Source: Avimonas intestinalis (GTDB taxonomy: Bacteria > Bacillota > Clostridia > Oscillospirales > Acutalibacteraceae). Taken from it: a stretch of 64,000 nt of DNA. The translations under genes were made by a program, and so were the position numbers. The stretch lies in contig CAJFID010000008.1 of NCBI GenBank assembly GCA_904380375.1, positions 1 to 64,000 on the forward strand, given 5' to 3'. The notes under the pieces were generated by a model. The model was not told where the DNA came from and searched no databases. It was given only the letters and a program-made list of their open reading frames with translations. Shown in pieces: positions 8,260 through 16,542 of the stretch (the first letter of the stretch is position 1; the number at the start of each line of letters is the position of its first letter).

Positions 8260-8685
8260 CTATCGGTCAAGGTTTGCGGACATGTGCGCGGCGGTCTCCA
8301 GAAACGCTGAAAGCTGCGTGCTTGAAAGGCCGTGGGTGAGGCACTGCTCCGCCTGATGCAGGCACTCGCCGACCTGTGCGTCCAAATGCGCGGCCTTTTC
8401 GGTAGGAATCAGGCTTTTCAGGCGCGCGTCGCTGGCCACGCTTTCCCGCAGGATCAGCTCGTTCTTTTCCATCAGCTGCAAGATGCCGGTGGCGGTGGAA
8501 CGGCTCAGGCCAAAGGCATTTTCCACATCGCGCTGGAAAACCGGCCCGTCGGCGCATTTCACCAGGATGTAATGCATGACGCGGCTCTGCACCCCGGTGA
8601 GGCCCAGGCTTTGCATATCGGCGTTCATGCGCTTTTTAAGCTTGTGGGACAGGACGTGGATCCACATCCCACAGTCTTTTTCCAT
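8260..8685 (-). CDS. MarR-family transcriptional regulator
   Basis: The 141-aa protein is of usual MarR size. It has a winged helix: TGVQSRVMHYIL, then VFQRDVENAFGLSRSTATGI (recognition helix with SRSTATG) and the wing ESVASDARLKSLIPT, where DARLK matches the DxRxK wing signature. Dimerisation helices lie at both ends. The start at 8685 has GGGGAAGG 7 bases before it. As the first gene of an operon with the two exporter subunits, it most likely represses its own promoter and is released by a small ligand that the exporter handles. A matching inverted repeat lies at its promoter (8735-8752). Confidence 0.92.
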   Translation of the reverse strand: MEKDCGMWIHVLSHKLKKRMNADMQSLGLTGVQSRVMHYILVKCADGPVFQRDVENAFGLSRSTATGILQLMEKNELILRESVASDARLKSLIPTEKAAHLDAQVGECLHQAEQCLTHGLSSTQLSAFLETAAHMSANLDR

Positions 8686-8734
8686 TCGAATCCTTCCCCC
8701 TCTTTGAACGTGAAATGACAATGCCGCTCCGCAA

Positions 8735-8782
8735 TTGTTCGGAAACGAACAAAATTTTATCGCACCAAAGCCGTCTTGTCAA
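8735..8782 (-). promoter_or_regulatory. marR-exporter promoter and MarR operator
   Basis: On the minus strand, TTGACA (8777-8782) and TAAAAT (8754-8759) are 17 bases apart. Immediately downstream is a perfect dyad TTGTTCG-GAAA-CGAACAA (8735-8752), 18 bp, the size and symmetry of MarR operators. It covers the likely start site, so bound MarR would block initiation. Confidence 0.8.
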
Positions 8783-9110
8783 TATGGCATTTTACAGGTT
8801 TTTTCGTCGGATGGAAGCGAAATTTTGTGCGGGTGCATTGCCCTGGCGGGTACAAAATGGGCGGCGGCTCTTGGTATGCGGAACCGTCCGCGCCGGGAAG
8901 AGCGCGCCATGCGCAGGTTGCCCTTTTCGCCGGGGCACTTGGCAGGGGAGGGAGGTGCGGCCGGGGAGCCCTCGGCGCTTTCACGCAGCTTCCCGGTCGG
9001 CTCCGCCCGAGAGGGAGGCGCCGTCTGTCCCCCTCCCGGCCGGCTCCTGCCGGCTGGAAGGGCGGAAAAAGATAAAACCGCACCGGACGGCGGAAATTTC
9101 CATTTTTGCT

Positions 9111-9138
9111 TTGTTATGGCGGGAAAGTATGCTATAGT
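9111..9138 (+). promoter_or_regulatory. Probable cbiK promoter
   Basis: TTGTTA (9111-9116) and TATAGT (9133-9138) have a 16-base spacer. It would give a leader of roughly 340 nt before cbiK. The 330 bases between the marR promoter and this site hold no gene I can see. Confidence 0.55.
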
Positions 9139-9144
9139 AAAATA

Positions 9145-9482
9145 GATATCCGTGCCTGAGAGGCCGGGGCGGAAAAAGGCGGCGTTGTCTATGCCGGGGC
9201 CGGCTTTTTCCGGGCAGGCTTGCCGGGGGAAGCGGCTCCTTTTTTCGGGATCCGCTTCCGAGCTTTTCGGGGAGGATGGTCCGGGCTGCTGTGGTCTTGA
9301 CTCCGGCGGCCCAAGGATGCGCCGGGCGGCGGGCAAGGACGGCGGTTCGGCCGCCGCTATCCTCCTTGTGCGGCATACGGCAATGGCGGGCGGGGAAGGC
9401 GGCCTTTGACGGGAAGGCACCCGGTCAGGAGCGCGCGAAGTATACCGGGGCGGGGCCCTGCTCAAGGAAGGGGGAGGTTGTT
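9145..9482 (+). other. Long structured leader of cbiK
   Basis: The leader contains a hairpin with 12-base arms and one mismatch (9228-9239 with 9248-9259) and several GC-rich inverted repeats. I looked for a cobalamin riboswitch because the gene makes B12, but saw no B12-box (GCCACTG type) and no recognisable core. No function is assigned. Confidence 0.3.
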
Positions 9483-10304
9483 TTGACAGAATACAGGGAA
9501 AGCCCGGCGGGTGGCGACGGGGAAGCCCGGCCAAGCAGTGGACTCCTGATTGCCAGCGTCGGCACCAGCCGGGAAACGGCCCGAAAGGACGCCCTTGAGG
9601 CCCTTGAGGAGGCCGCGCGCCGCGCCTACCCGGGCTGCCGGGTGGAGGCGGCCTATACCAGCGGCCAGGTCCGGGAGGTGCTGCAGGGCCGGGGGATTGT
9701 TGTCCCCTCCCCGCAGCAGGCGCTGGAGGGGCTGCTGCGGCAGGGGGTGCAGGAATTGACCGTGCAGCCCACCCATCTGCTGCCCGGCCAGGAATATGGC
9801 TGGCTGTACGCCACGCTTCAGGAATACCGGGAGGCGTTCCGTGTGCTGAAAAGCGGCGAGCCGCTGCTTGCTTCCCGCCAGGACCTGCGGGAGACGGCGT
9901 CCCTGCTGAGCCATCGTTTCCCGCGCCAGGAGGGGGCCTGCGTCCTCCTGATGGGGCACGGCTCCCCCGGGGCGGAGAACCGGGCGTATGCCTCCTTGGG
10001 CCGCCTGCTTGAGATCGCGGACCGGCCGGACATCCGCCTGGCCACGCTCAAGGGCGGGCTTCCCCTTTCGGACGCCCTGCCCGTCCTGCGTCGGATGAGG
10101 GTGCGCCGGGTGCTCCTTGCGCCGCTGATGGTGACGGCGGGGCAGCATGCAGCCGAATGCATGGCGTGCGACGGGGCGGACAGCTGGAAAAGCCGGCTGG
10201 AGGCGCAGGGTTTTGCGGTGGAGGTGCGGTTGGCAGGGCTGGGGGAGGATCCCGGCTTCCAGCGGTTGTTCCTGCGGCATATTGCGCAGGCCCGTCCGCT
10301 GTAG
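9483..10304 (+). CDS. cbiK: Sirohydrochlorin cobaltochelatase, CbiK type
   Basis: The 273-aa protein is the size of CbiK, which inserts Co2+ into sirohydrochlorin (or factor II) in anaerobic cobalamin synthesis. Motifs are LLIASVGTSRETARKDAL at the N-terminus, VEAAYTSGQVREVL, VQPTHLLPGQEYGWL, LLMGHGSPG (first metal-site His) and GQHAAECM (second metal-site His). The start is the TTG at 9483, with GGGGGAGG five bases before it; the longer frame has no such site. It lies alone between a long leader and a terminator 220 bases downstream. Its product could feed corrinoid for the URO-D-family proteins elsewhere in the window (inference). Confidence 0.88.
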   Translation: MTEYRESPAGGDGEARPSSGLLIASVGTSRETARKDALEALEEAARRAYPGCRVEAAYTSGQVREVLQGRGIVVPSPQQALEGLLRQGVQELTVQPTHLLPGQEYGWLYATLQEYREAFRVLKSGEPLLASRQDLRETASLLSHRFPRQEGACVLLMGHGSPGAENRAYASLGRLLEIADRPDIRLATLKGGLPLSDALPVLRRMRVRRVLLAPLMVTAGQHAAECMACDGADSWKSRLEAQGFAVEVRLAGLGEDPGFQRLFLRHIAQARPL

Positions 10305-10523
10305 GCCCTCGTGCGAGAGGGAGCCGCTAAGGCGCTGCGCAGCGGCAAGGTTCCCGGAAGGGCTTCGGCTGTAAGGCGCGGGGGCAAGGGCCGGTTCGCG
10401 GCAGGAGGGCGGCAAGGGGCAGCGGCTTTTTCTCAAGCCCTGACTGCGGATCGGTAAGCCGCCGCAGGGTACGAGGGCCGTTTCCGCCCGTCCGTGGAGA
10501 GGGAGCCTTGGCCGGCATTGTGC

Positions 10524-10556
10524 GCAGGCGGCCTGTAAACGGGCCGCCGCTTTTTT
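10524..10556 (+). terminator. Rho-independent terminator downstream of cbiK
   Basis: GGCGGCC (10527-10533) pairs with GGCCGCC (10542-10548), followed by GC and six T (10551-10556). It is 220 bases after cbiK; the space between holds no gene I can see. Confidence 0.75.
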
Positions 10557-10739
10557 GCCGCCTAGCGGAAGCACTGGTCTTGTCGATGAGAAAACGTTCC
10601 CGCCGCAGGTTCCCCGGAGAAAAGCACTGGGAAGGGGAGAAGAGGCGGCGCTCCTGAGGAGCCAGGACGGTGGTACGCCCTTCCGGGGACTGGGCGGCTT
10701 CACTGGCTTCTGCATTGTCGCTCTTACTGCGGAAGGCTT

Positions 10740-10790
10740 ATACAAAGCAGCGGGGCCGCTCCTCTAGGGAGCATCCCCGCTGCTTTGTAT
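10740..10790. repeat. Long near-perfect palindrome
   Basis: A perfect 16-bp stem (10740-10755 with 10775-10790) continues into a 5-bp inner stem (10758-10762 with 10768-10772). There is no T-run on either side. It stands in gene-free DNA between cbiK and the convergent regulator gene. Confidence 0.6.
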
Positions 10791-10958
10791 GCGGTTGGTT
10801 TGAGGCAAGCGCCCGTCTGCCGTTTCCCCAGGACGGCGAGGCACGGGGCCCTCGGTGCGCCGCAGGATGCGGAAGGGGCAGAGGGCGGCCACCACCAGGC
10901 ACCCCGGTGTTTCGCCGGCACAGCGGCTGCTCCCGGCTTTTTGCTGCGCCGGCATGAG

Positions 10959-10992
10959 GGGGATGCCCCTTCGCGGGGGGCATCCCCGTTTT
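10959..10992 (+). terminator. Rho-independent terminator, plus strand
   Basis: An 11-bp stem (10959-10969 with 10977-10987), 7-nt loop, then GTTTT. The T-run faces plus-strand transcription, which here could only be read-through from cbiK or an unseen transcript from 10.56-10.95 kb. Confidence 0.6.
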
Positions 10993-11015
10993 CCGCTATA
11001 CCGCGGGCCGGCCGG

Positions 11016-12101
11016 TTATTCCTCCTTGCCCGCGGCGTCCCGCTTCCGGCGGCGCAGGGCGAGGCCGGCCCCAACCGCCAGCAGGACGGCCGCGGCGGCG
11101 AGCAGGAGCCAGAAGACCAGCCGGTTGCCCGTAACGGTGCCCTCCTCCGAAGCGACCGTCATCCCGCGGCTCCAGTCAAAATAGGCGGCGAAGGTGCGCC
11201 CCGGCGCCTGCCCGCCGGTCAGCGCGTCCGCAAAGCTGGTGCCGACCGGGATGGCCAGCGCCGTAACGGCGGTAAGGAGCCCGGCCTTCAGGCAGGGATG
11301 CAGGGGAAGCCAATGCGCGACGGCGAAATAAATCCAGACGAAGGCGTAGCTCAGGGTGGCGATGGGGAAGGCCAGGGAAAACAGCCAATCCCCGCCGGTC
11401 ACCAGCCAGATAACCAGCAGCAGGAGATAGGTCCACACCGTCAGCAGCAACAGCGAGAGGGTGGGGCGGTATTGGCGGCACAGCCGCCAGAGGGCGTACA
11501 GCCCCCAGGGCAGCAGCAGGCAGGCCGCGGTGATGGCCAGCCCCCGGCCGACCGCCGCCATCCCGGCATAGAGCCCACAGGAAAGCAGCAGGAGCAGCAG
11601 GCAGACGGTGGCGCTGGCCAGGCAGACGACGGCCCGGCTGCGCTTGACCAGCACCGGCAGGGTGGTTAAGCTGAAGGCCAGCATCAGCGAGGTCAGCACA
11701 ATCCAGAACCAATCCAGCCGGTGGAAAACCGCCAGGTCGCAGATAAAGCAGATCAGGACGGTCAGGCCGTAGCACACGCAGAGGATTGTCTGCCCGGCCC
11801 GCGTCATCCCGCGCCAGCGGCGGGCGTCCCTCTGCGCGCGGCGGCCGGCCAGGTCGTCGCAGGCGGTGAAAAATTCGTGCTCCGAGATCCCGAGCTCGCG
11901 GCAGATGCCGGGGACCAACGAGATGTCCGGATAGGAAATCCCCCGCTCCCATTTGGAAACGGTGGTATGGGTGACGTACAGCCGACTGGCCAGCTCCTCC
12001 TGCGTCAGGCTCGCTTCCCGGCGCTTGCGCGCGATGAAGGACGCAAAGGACTACCGGTCCATCTCCGCCGCGGGGGCAGCGGTTTCTTGGTTTTTTGCCA
12101 T
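11016..12101 (-). pseudogene. XRE-type HTH membrane regulator interrupted by an in-frame amber codon
   Basis: From the ATG at 12101 (AGGAGGAACGCCCC before it) the frame reads MAKNQETAAPAAEMDR, then TAG (12051-12053), then stays open to 11016. Directly after the stop comes an XRE helix-turn-helix: SFASFIARKRREASLTQEEL, then ASRLYVTHTTVSKWERG and ISYPDISLVPGIC. About six hydrophobic segments and a basic tail (RRRKRDAAGKEE) follow, so the intact protein would be a 361-residue membrane-anchored regulator. The amber falls at the point where relatives normally have a residue before the first helix. No ATG, GTG or TTG with a ribosome-binding site lies between the stop and the HTH. It is either a fresh nonsense mutation, a sequencing error or unusual readthrough; promoter and ribosome-binding site look intact. 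Confidence 0.8.
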
Positions 12102-12134
12102 GGGGCGTTCCTCCTTGCGTTTGAAGTCGGCCTC

Positions 12135-12163
12135 ATTGTAGCCCCGCCCCCTCCCGGTGTCAA
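12135..12163 (-). promoter_or_regulatory. Strong promoter of the interrupted XRE regulator
   Basis: On the minus strand, TTGACA (12158-12163) and TACAAT (12135-12140) are 17 bases apart, giving a leader of about 27 nt to the AGGAGG site and the ATG at 12101. Confidence 0.8.
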
Positions 12164-12637
12164 GGGAAAGGGGCGGTTTGGCGAGTCGACCGTCGCGCCA
12201 GTCCCTGCGCAGGCGGCTTCCCGCCAGCATAGGGCGGGGAGGCCGCCCGAAAGCCATCGTCCCCGAAAATGCCCTGGCCGCTTCCAAGGCCCCTCGGAGA
12301 TACTCCTCTATCCGAAAGCGGGCGGCGCCTTCTGCACGGTTGAGGGCTCTGCTCTCGCCGGGCCGTATGGAGAAAGCCAGTCGCCGCCCGTTTCCATGCC
12401 TTCCCGCCGTGCGAAAGGGGGGCGCGGCCGGGAATCCCCCCTTCGTCGTTCCAGCGGCAAGCTGACCACCGGCCTACGGCGCGGCGGAGGCTGCGCCGTT
12501 CTCCCCGGCGTGGGCCAGGAGGCGGCCGGTTTGTCTAGCATTCCCCGCCGTTTCTGCCTTTTTTCCCCGGTATGCGCGGCTTTTCGGCCCTTTCCCCGCC
12601 TCCTGCCGCCGGGGGGCGGGGCCGCCGGCAAAGTTTT

Positions 12638-12701
12638 TACAGATCTGTAGCCAAAAATTACAGAACTGTTGTTGGCAGCCGGGCGCAACTTTTGGTATAC
12701 T
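12638..12701 (+). promoter_or_regulatory. Promoter of the LCP-like gene with two tandem palindromes
   Basis: TTGGCA (12672-12677) and TATACT (12696-12701, preceded by TGG) have an 18-base spacer. Just upstream are TACAGATCTGTA (12638-12649, perfect) and ACAGAACTGT (12660-12669), whose centres are 21 bp apart, two helical turns. That is the geometry of a paired operator or activator site. A small GC hairpin (12722-12727 with 12732-12737) follows in the leader. Confidence 0.55.
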
Positions 12702-12766
12702 AAATTTGTAAAGCTGTAAAACCCGCCGGTGGGCGGGATTCTGACGCCGGTACAGGAGGAACGGGC

Positions 12767-13687
12767 ATGGCGCTTTGGGAAAAGAAGAAAAAGAAAAGAC
12801 GCGCGAGCAACCTGCTGGTTTTCCTGCTGGCGTTCGTTATCTTCCTGGTGGTGTTCGGCGGCCTCTGCCTGTGGGCGGTGGTCAAGATCAACGAGGAGCG
12901 GCTGGCGGGGGAATCCTCGGCGGCCAGCGGGTTTTCGACAAGCGAGACGGTCACCTTTACTCAGCAGGATGCCCGCAACCTGCTGATCGTTACCACCGAC
13001 GGCGGCCAGGCGCGCGGCTTTGTGGCCGTGCGTGCCGACCCATCTCGGACCCGGATGGGCGCGGTGGCTTTCCCGCGGGATATGGTGGTCGATTACGGGA
13101 CCAGCGAGATCCGCCTGTATGAGCTGTACGCGCAGGAGGGGATCGCCGTTACCAAGACGGCGCTTGAGGAATCCAGCGGCGTATCGTTTGACAATTACGC
13201 GGTGATTACCTACGACAACATCCAAAAGGCGGTTGACCATTTTGAGTCGGGGCTGATCTTCCAGCTCAACGAGGATCTCGACTACGAAGGCGACGGCCTG
13301 TCAATCCAGCTGAAGGGCGGGCTCAAAACCCTGAGCTCGGCGCAGGTGGTTTCAGTCCTGCGGTATCCCAACTGGCACGGAGGCCGCCGGCAGCAGGCAC
13401 AGGTGCAGGCACAGGTGGCGGCCGCGCTCATCAACCAATACCTGCGCGCCTCCCGCTCGGCGCAGGCGGATGCCGACTTCAGCGCCTTGGTCAACCTGGT
13501 GCAGTCCGATATCCTCGTTTCCCACTACACGGCGGCCAAGCCGGGGCTGGACTACCTCGCCTCCCGCAACGACGGGGAGATCTGCCAGGTGCTGACGGTG
13601 GAGGGGGAATACCAAGGGAGCGGCGACGCCCTGCGCTTTTACGCCGAGGGGCAGGTCATTGACCAGCTCAAAAGCCTGTTTGGATAA
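12767..13687 (+). CDS. LytR-CpsA-Psr (LCP)-like membrane protein
   Basis: The 306-aa protein has a basic start (WEKKKKKRR), one membrane segment (about 15-40) and an extracytoplasmic domain. The domain order matches LCP: RNLLIVTTDGG, VAVRADPSRTRMGAVAFPRD (LCP strand followed by PRD), then LKGGLKTLSSAQVVSVLRYP and an arginine pair (GGRRQQAQVQAQV). LCP enzymes attach teichoic acids or capsule to peptidoglycan from polyprenyl-phosphate carriers. Some usual phosphate-binding residues are not evident, so this may be a divergent or regulatory member. The start at 12767 has AGGAGGA 6 bases before it. The transglutaminase lipoprotein follows 131 bases later in the same direction. Confidence 0.7.
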   Translation: MALWEKKKKKRRASNLLVFLLAFVIFLVVFGGLCLWAVVKINEERLAGESSAASGFSTSETVTFTQQDARNLLIVTTDGGQARGFVAVRADPSRTRMGAVAFPRDMVVDYGTSEIRLYELYAQEGIAVTKTALEESSGVSFDNYAVITYDNIQKAVDHFESGLIFQLNEDLDYEGDGLSIQLKGGLKTLSSAQVVSVLRYPNWHGGRRQQAQVQAQVAAALINQYLRASRSAQADADFSALVNLVQSDILVSHYTAAKPGLDYLASRNDGEICQVLTVEGEYQGSGDALRFYAEGQVIDQLKSLFG

Positions 13688-13818
13688 CGTGGGGGACGGG
13701 GCGGCTTCAGGCCGCCAGCCTTAACGGATATCCTGATATATATTTTTAAGTTTAAAAAGGACATCGTATACGAGTTAAAGGGACGCCGCTGGACAGCGTC
13801 CGGGGAGGAGAACCGCTG

Positions 13819-15048
13819 TTGAAAAAGTTATTGGCCGCGCTCTTGGCGGTCTGCTGCCTTCTGCTTTCCGGCTGTTCCCTCTTCTTCCCCGGACTGGAGG
13901 AGTCCTCCTCCAGCGCCCCGGCGGAGGATCCGGCGCGGTATGCGTCGGAATACAGCGGCGGCTGGAATTACCAGCGGCTGGACGACCGGCTCCAAACCGG
14001 CTATGCGGAGGTATACACCGCGCTGCGGGACCGCTTCGGTACGGACGAGCAGGTGACGATCTCGGACAGCGCGCAGGGGACGTCCCAGGAGTACCTGGGG
14101 CTGCGGGTAGAGCTGTCCGAGCCTCTCCACACCCGGGAGGAGGCGGAGCAGCTCTATACCACTGTCACCGGGGACAACCCCCAGTTTTTCTATATCGGCA
14201 ACACCTACAGCTACGAGGGCTACCGCAAGGGCGGGGTGGATTATTACGACGTGTTCTGCCTGGTGTTCACCATGGACGCACAGGAAAGGGGCCAGGCCGC
14301 CGTCCAGCTGGAGGAGGCCGTCGCCTCCTTGATGGAGGGCGTCCCGGCGGGCGATCCGCAGCAGGAGTTCCAGGCGGAGCTGCTCCTGTACGACCGGCTG
14401 GCGGAGCGCTGTACCTACGAGACCCGCGCGGCCGGGGAGGCCGATCCGGCGGCGTCGTACCCTGCCGCCTTTACCGCCTACGGCGCGCTGGTTGAGGGGC
14501 GGGCCGTCTGCGAGGGATATGCCCGCGCCATGCAGCTCCTCCTGCACCGCGCGGGGATCGCCTGCACCTTGGTGACCGGGACCGACGAGGAGCAGGTCTC
14601 CCACATGTGGAACCTGGTGACGGTTGAGGGGAAAAACTACCACCTTGACCCCACTTGGGGGGACAGCGGCGACCGCCTCAGCCACGCCTATTTCAACCTC
14701 ACAACCGAGGAGATCCTGCGAACCCACACCATTGATGCCGGCAACCTCGGGGTGGACACCTGCACGGCGGTTGATGCGAATTACTACGTCCGTCTGGGGC
14801 TGGATTTGGATACCGCCCGGCGGGATGAGATCGCCGCGGTGATCGCCCGGGAGATTGAAAAGGGGAGCACGGCGATTGACCTGCGTTTTTCCTTTTCGAC
14901 CTTTGCCAGCGCCCGGCTGTTTGTCAACAACCATGACCTGCTCACCCAGAAGGTCAACGAACAGCTCGCGGGCACCGGCTTGTCGATGTGGGATTATAAG
15001 GATTACTGGGTCAATGAATCGTACGGCACCATCGCGATTTATCAATAA
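13819..15048 (+). CDS. Lipoprotein with transglutaminase-like domain
   Basis: The 409-aa protein starts at a TTG (GGGGAGGAG 8 bases before). It has a lipoprotein signal, LLAVCCLLLSGCSLFF, with the lipid-attachment Cys at residue 19, so it sits on the outer face of the membrane. A papain-like transglutaminase core is seen in the middle: EGRAVCEGYARAM (nucleophile Cys), VSHMWNLV (His) and YHLDPTWGD (Asp). Such domains act as peptidases or cross-linking enzymes on cell-wall or surface proteins. The substrate is unknown. The preceding 130 bases include an AT-rich pocket (13735-13775) without a clear promoter; co-transcription with the LCP-like gene is possible. Confidence 0.82.
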   Translation: MKKLLAALLAVCCLLLSGCSLFFPGLEESSSSAPAEDPARYASEYSGGWNYQRLDDRLQTGYAEVYTALRDRFGTDEQVTISDSAQGTSQEYLGLRVELSEPLHTREEAEQLYTTVTGDNPQFFYIGNTYSYEGYRKGGVDYYDVFCLVFTMDAQERGQAAVQLEEAVASLMEGVPAGDPQQEFQAELLLYDRLAERCTYETRAAGEADPAASYPAAFTAYGALVEGRAVCEGYARAMQLLLHRAGIACTLVTGTDEEQVSHMWNLVTVEGKNYHLDPTWGDSGDRLSHAYFNLTTEEILRTHTIDAGNLGVDTCTAVDANYYVRLGLDLDTARRDEIAAVIAREIEKGSTAIDLRFSFSTFASARLFVNNHDLLTQKVNEQLAGTGLSMWDYKDYWVNESYGTIAIYQ

Positions 15049-15054
15049 AAAGCA

Positions 15055-15086
15055 CCGAAGGGCCGGCGGAATGGCCGGCCCTTCGG
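15055..15086 (+). terminator. Hairpin after the transglutaminase lipoprotein
   Basis: A perfect 13-bp stem (15055-15067 with 15074-15086) with loop GGAATG lies 6 bases after the stop codon. No T-run follows on the plus strand. Confidence 0.5.
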
Positions 15087-15593
15087 CATATCGGGAAAAA
15101 CTATTGCAGCCGCATGGGAGAGCTGCTCCTGTTCAGGCCCCGGCTTTGCCGCGGGCCTGCTTTTCTGTGCGGCCCGGTGTTATCCCGCTGCTTCCGGCGG
15201 CGCCCCTCGCCGAGGAGGGGAAAGGACGCTGGAAGCAGGGGCCGGGCGAAGAGGCGGGAGCGGGATTCTTCGTCTGCGCGCGGCACAGGACAGAACAGGG
15301 AGGAAAGCGGGCGTTTGTCCCCCGCTTTGGAAAGGGCCGGTCGGCAAAATGCCTGGGAGAAGGAGCGCCTCCGTCTGTGCAGTCCCCGGTTTTTCCCCAG
15401 GCTCCTGGGAAGGCCGGGGGCCTGCTTTCCTGGGGGCACAGAGGCGGCCGCCTGAGGAAGAATCCCTCGGCGTCCCTCCTCCCGCCTGATTCTGCCTGCT
15501 TCGGCTTTCCTTTTGAAGGCGGCGCGGGCTGGGCCAGACATTTGCTCTGTTCTGGAATAGAAAATCGGAGAGAAAAGGAAAGGAGAACGAAAT
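15087..15593. other. Intergenic region, nothing assigned
   Basis: About 500 GC-rich bases lie between the lipoprotein and the NimA-like gene. Short frames have no ribosome-binding sites or recognisable products, and no convincing promoter or repeat was noticed. Confidence 0.4.
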
Positions 15594-16064
15594 ATGCGGC
15601 GAAAGGACCGGGAGATCACCAATCCCGATGCCATTGACCAGATTCTTAAGGGATGCGACTGCTGCCGCCTGGGTATTGCGGCAGAGGGGGCGCCCTACGT
15701 CGTCCCGCTGAATTTCGGCTATCGGCGGGAGGGCGGCGTGCCTACTTTTTACTTCCACTGCGCCAAAGAGGGGCGCAAGCTCGAGCTGCTGCGCCGCCAG
15801 CCCCGTGTCGGGTTTGAGCTGGACACCCGCCATCAGCTGAAGGAGGGGGCGACCGCCTGCCGGTATTCCTTTGGCTATCAGAGCGTGATCGGCGTCGGCA
15901 CCGTCGCTTTTGTGACGGACGAGCGGGAAAAGCGGGAGGCGCTCGAATGCATCCTGCGGCAGTATACCGGCCGGACCGGCTGGCAGTGGGAGGAAGCGGC
16001 GCTCGGCTCCGTAACGGTGCTGCGCCTGCATGCGGAGGAGCTCACCTGCAAGGCCCACGCCTAG
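15594..16064 (+). CDS. NimA-like pyridoxamine-5'-phosphate-oxidase-fold flavoprotein
   Basis: The 156-aa protein has the split-barrel FMN fold of the NimA/NimB group. It opens MRRKDREITNPDAIDQIL, then CDCCRLGIAAEGAPYVVPLNF (strands that line the FMN site), FYFHCAKEGRKLELL, ACRYSFGYQSVIGVGTV and a C-terminal helix. The family reduces or binds small flavin-dependent substrates and in some anaerobes is linked with nitroimidazole tolerance; activity cannot be predicted from the sequence. The start at 15594 has AAAGGAG 7-8 bases before it. It appears to be transcribed alone. Confidence 0.85.
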   Translation: MRRKDREITNPDAIDQILKGCDCCRLGIAAEGAPYVVPLNFGYRREGGVPTFYFHCAKEGRKLELLRRQPRVGFELDTRHQLKEGATACRYSFGYQSVIGVGTVAFVTDEREKREALECILRQYTGRTGWQWEEAALGSVTVLRLHAEELTCKAHA

Positions 16065-16110
16065 CGGCGGGCGGCACATACGGCCGCATGGCATATTCTC
16101 CCGGGGGAAA

Positions 16111-16178
16111 GCCAACCAGCCCCAGCCCGCCCGGCCCGCGGGCCGGGAAGGCAAGCATACCGCTCACGTCAAGGCGCG
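16111..16178 (+). repeat. 68-bp direct repeat, copy 1
   Basis: These 68 bases recur exactly at 16665-16732. The unit contains a perfect 18-bp palindrome (16130-16147; CCCGGCCCG and its complement). Sequence after both copies remains partly similar (phased AGGAGT and CTCCGC words), so the original unit was longer. The two copies bracket the small gene at 16278-16457. Confidence 0.9.
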
Positions 16179-16277
16179 GCGTGCTCTCAGTAGGAGTGTC
16201 CTCCGCCAGGAGTGGCCTCCGCGGGAAGAGCAGGGTAAACCTTTGCGGTCTAGAATATACTGTGGTGAAGTGATACT

Positions 16278-16457
16278 ATGGCCTGCCCGGAATCCCTGCC
16301 TGCTACGGTCGGGGTTTTGGCGGTTATCCTGGCTCAGGGCCGCAGCGACCGGGAGGTTGCTTTGCTCGCCGCCCTGTTCACGCCGCTTGGCGACAGCCTG
16401 GCGGTCATACTGGCTGCCAAGGACTGCCAAAACGTTTCCGAGGATACCGCCCCTTAA
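16278..16457 (+). CDS. 59-aa small protein, DUF6774-like
   Basis: The frame MACPESLPATVGVLAVILAQ, then GRSDREVALLAALFTPLGD and SLAVILAAKDCQNVSEDTAP is complete. The core (LALA..., ELALLAALFTQLGDTLA-type) resembles a family of tiny Firmicutes proteins I recall as DUF6774, function unknown. Support for expression: a TATACT box at 16256-16261, GGTGAAG before the ATG, and a Rho-independent terminator whose stem begins inside the last codons (16446-16473). The gene is too short for ordinary gene finding. It lies exactly between two copies of a 68-bp repeat. Confidence 0.7.
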   Translation: MACPESLPATVGVLAVILAQGRSDREVALLAALFTPLGDSLAVILAAKDCQNVSEDTAP

Positions 16458-16473
16458 GCGGGCGGTGTTTTTT
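16446..16473 (+). terminator. Terminator of the small protein gene
   Basis: ACCGCCC (16446-16452) pairs with GGGCGGT (16460-16466), 7-nt loop, then G and six T. The stem overlaps the stop codon of the 59-aa protein. Confidence 0.8.
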
Positions 16474-16485
16474 AGCGGAAGGAAC

Positions 16486-16542
16486 AAAAAACGGCCGGGC
16501 CGCTCCTCCTATCTTGGGGAGGGCGGCCCGGCCGTTTATATT
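16486..16542. terminator. Bidirectional terminator
   Basis: A 15-bp perfect stem (16489-16503 with 16523-16537) has an A-run before it and TTTATATTT after it. On the minus strand it ends the histidine-kinase transcript. Its arm sequence is nearly the same as that of the terminator after feoB (40833-40874). Confidence 0.8.

Noticed and set aside
9145..9482. Cobalamin riboswitch upstream of cbiK
   Set aside because: No B12 box or conserved core bases were found.
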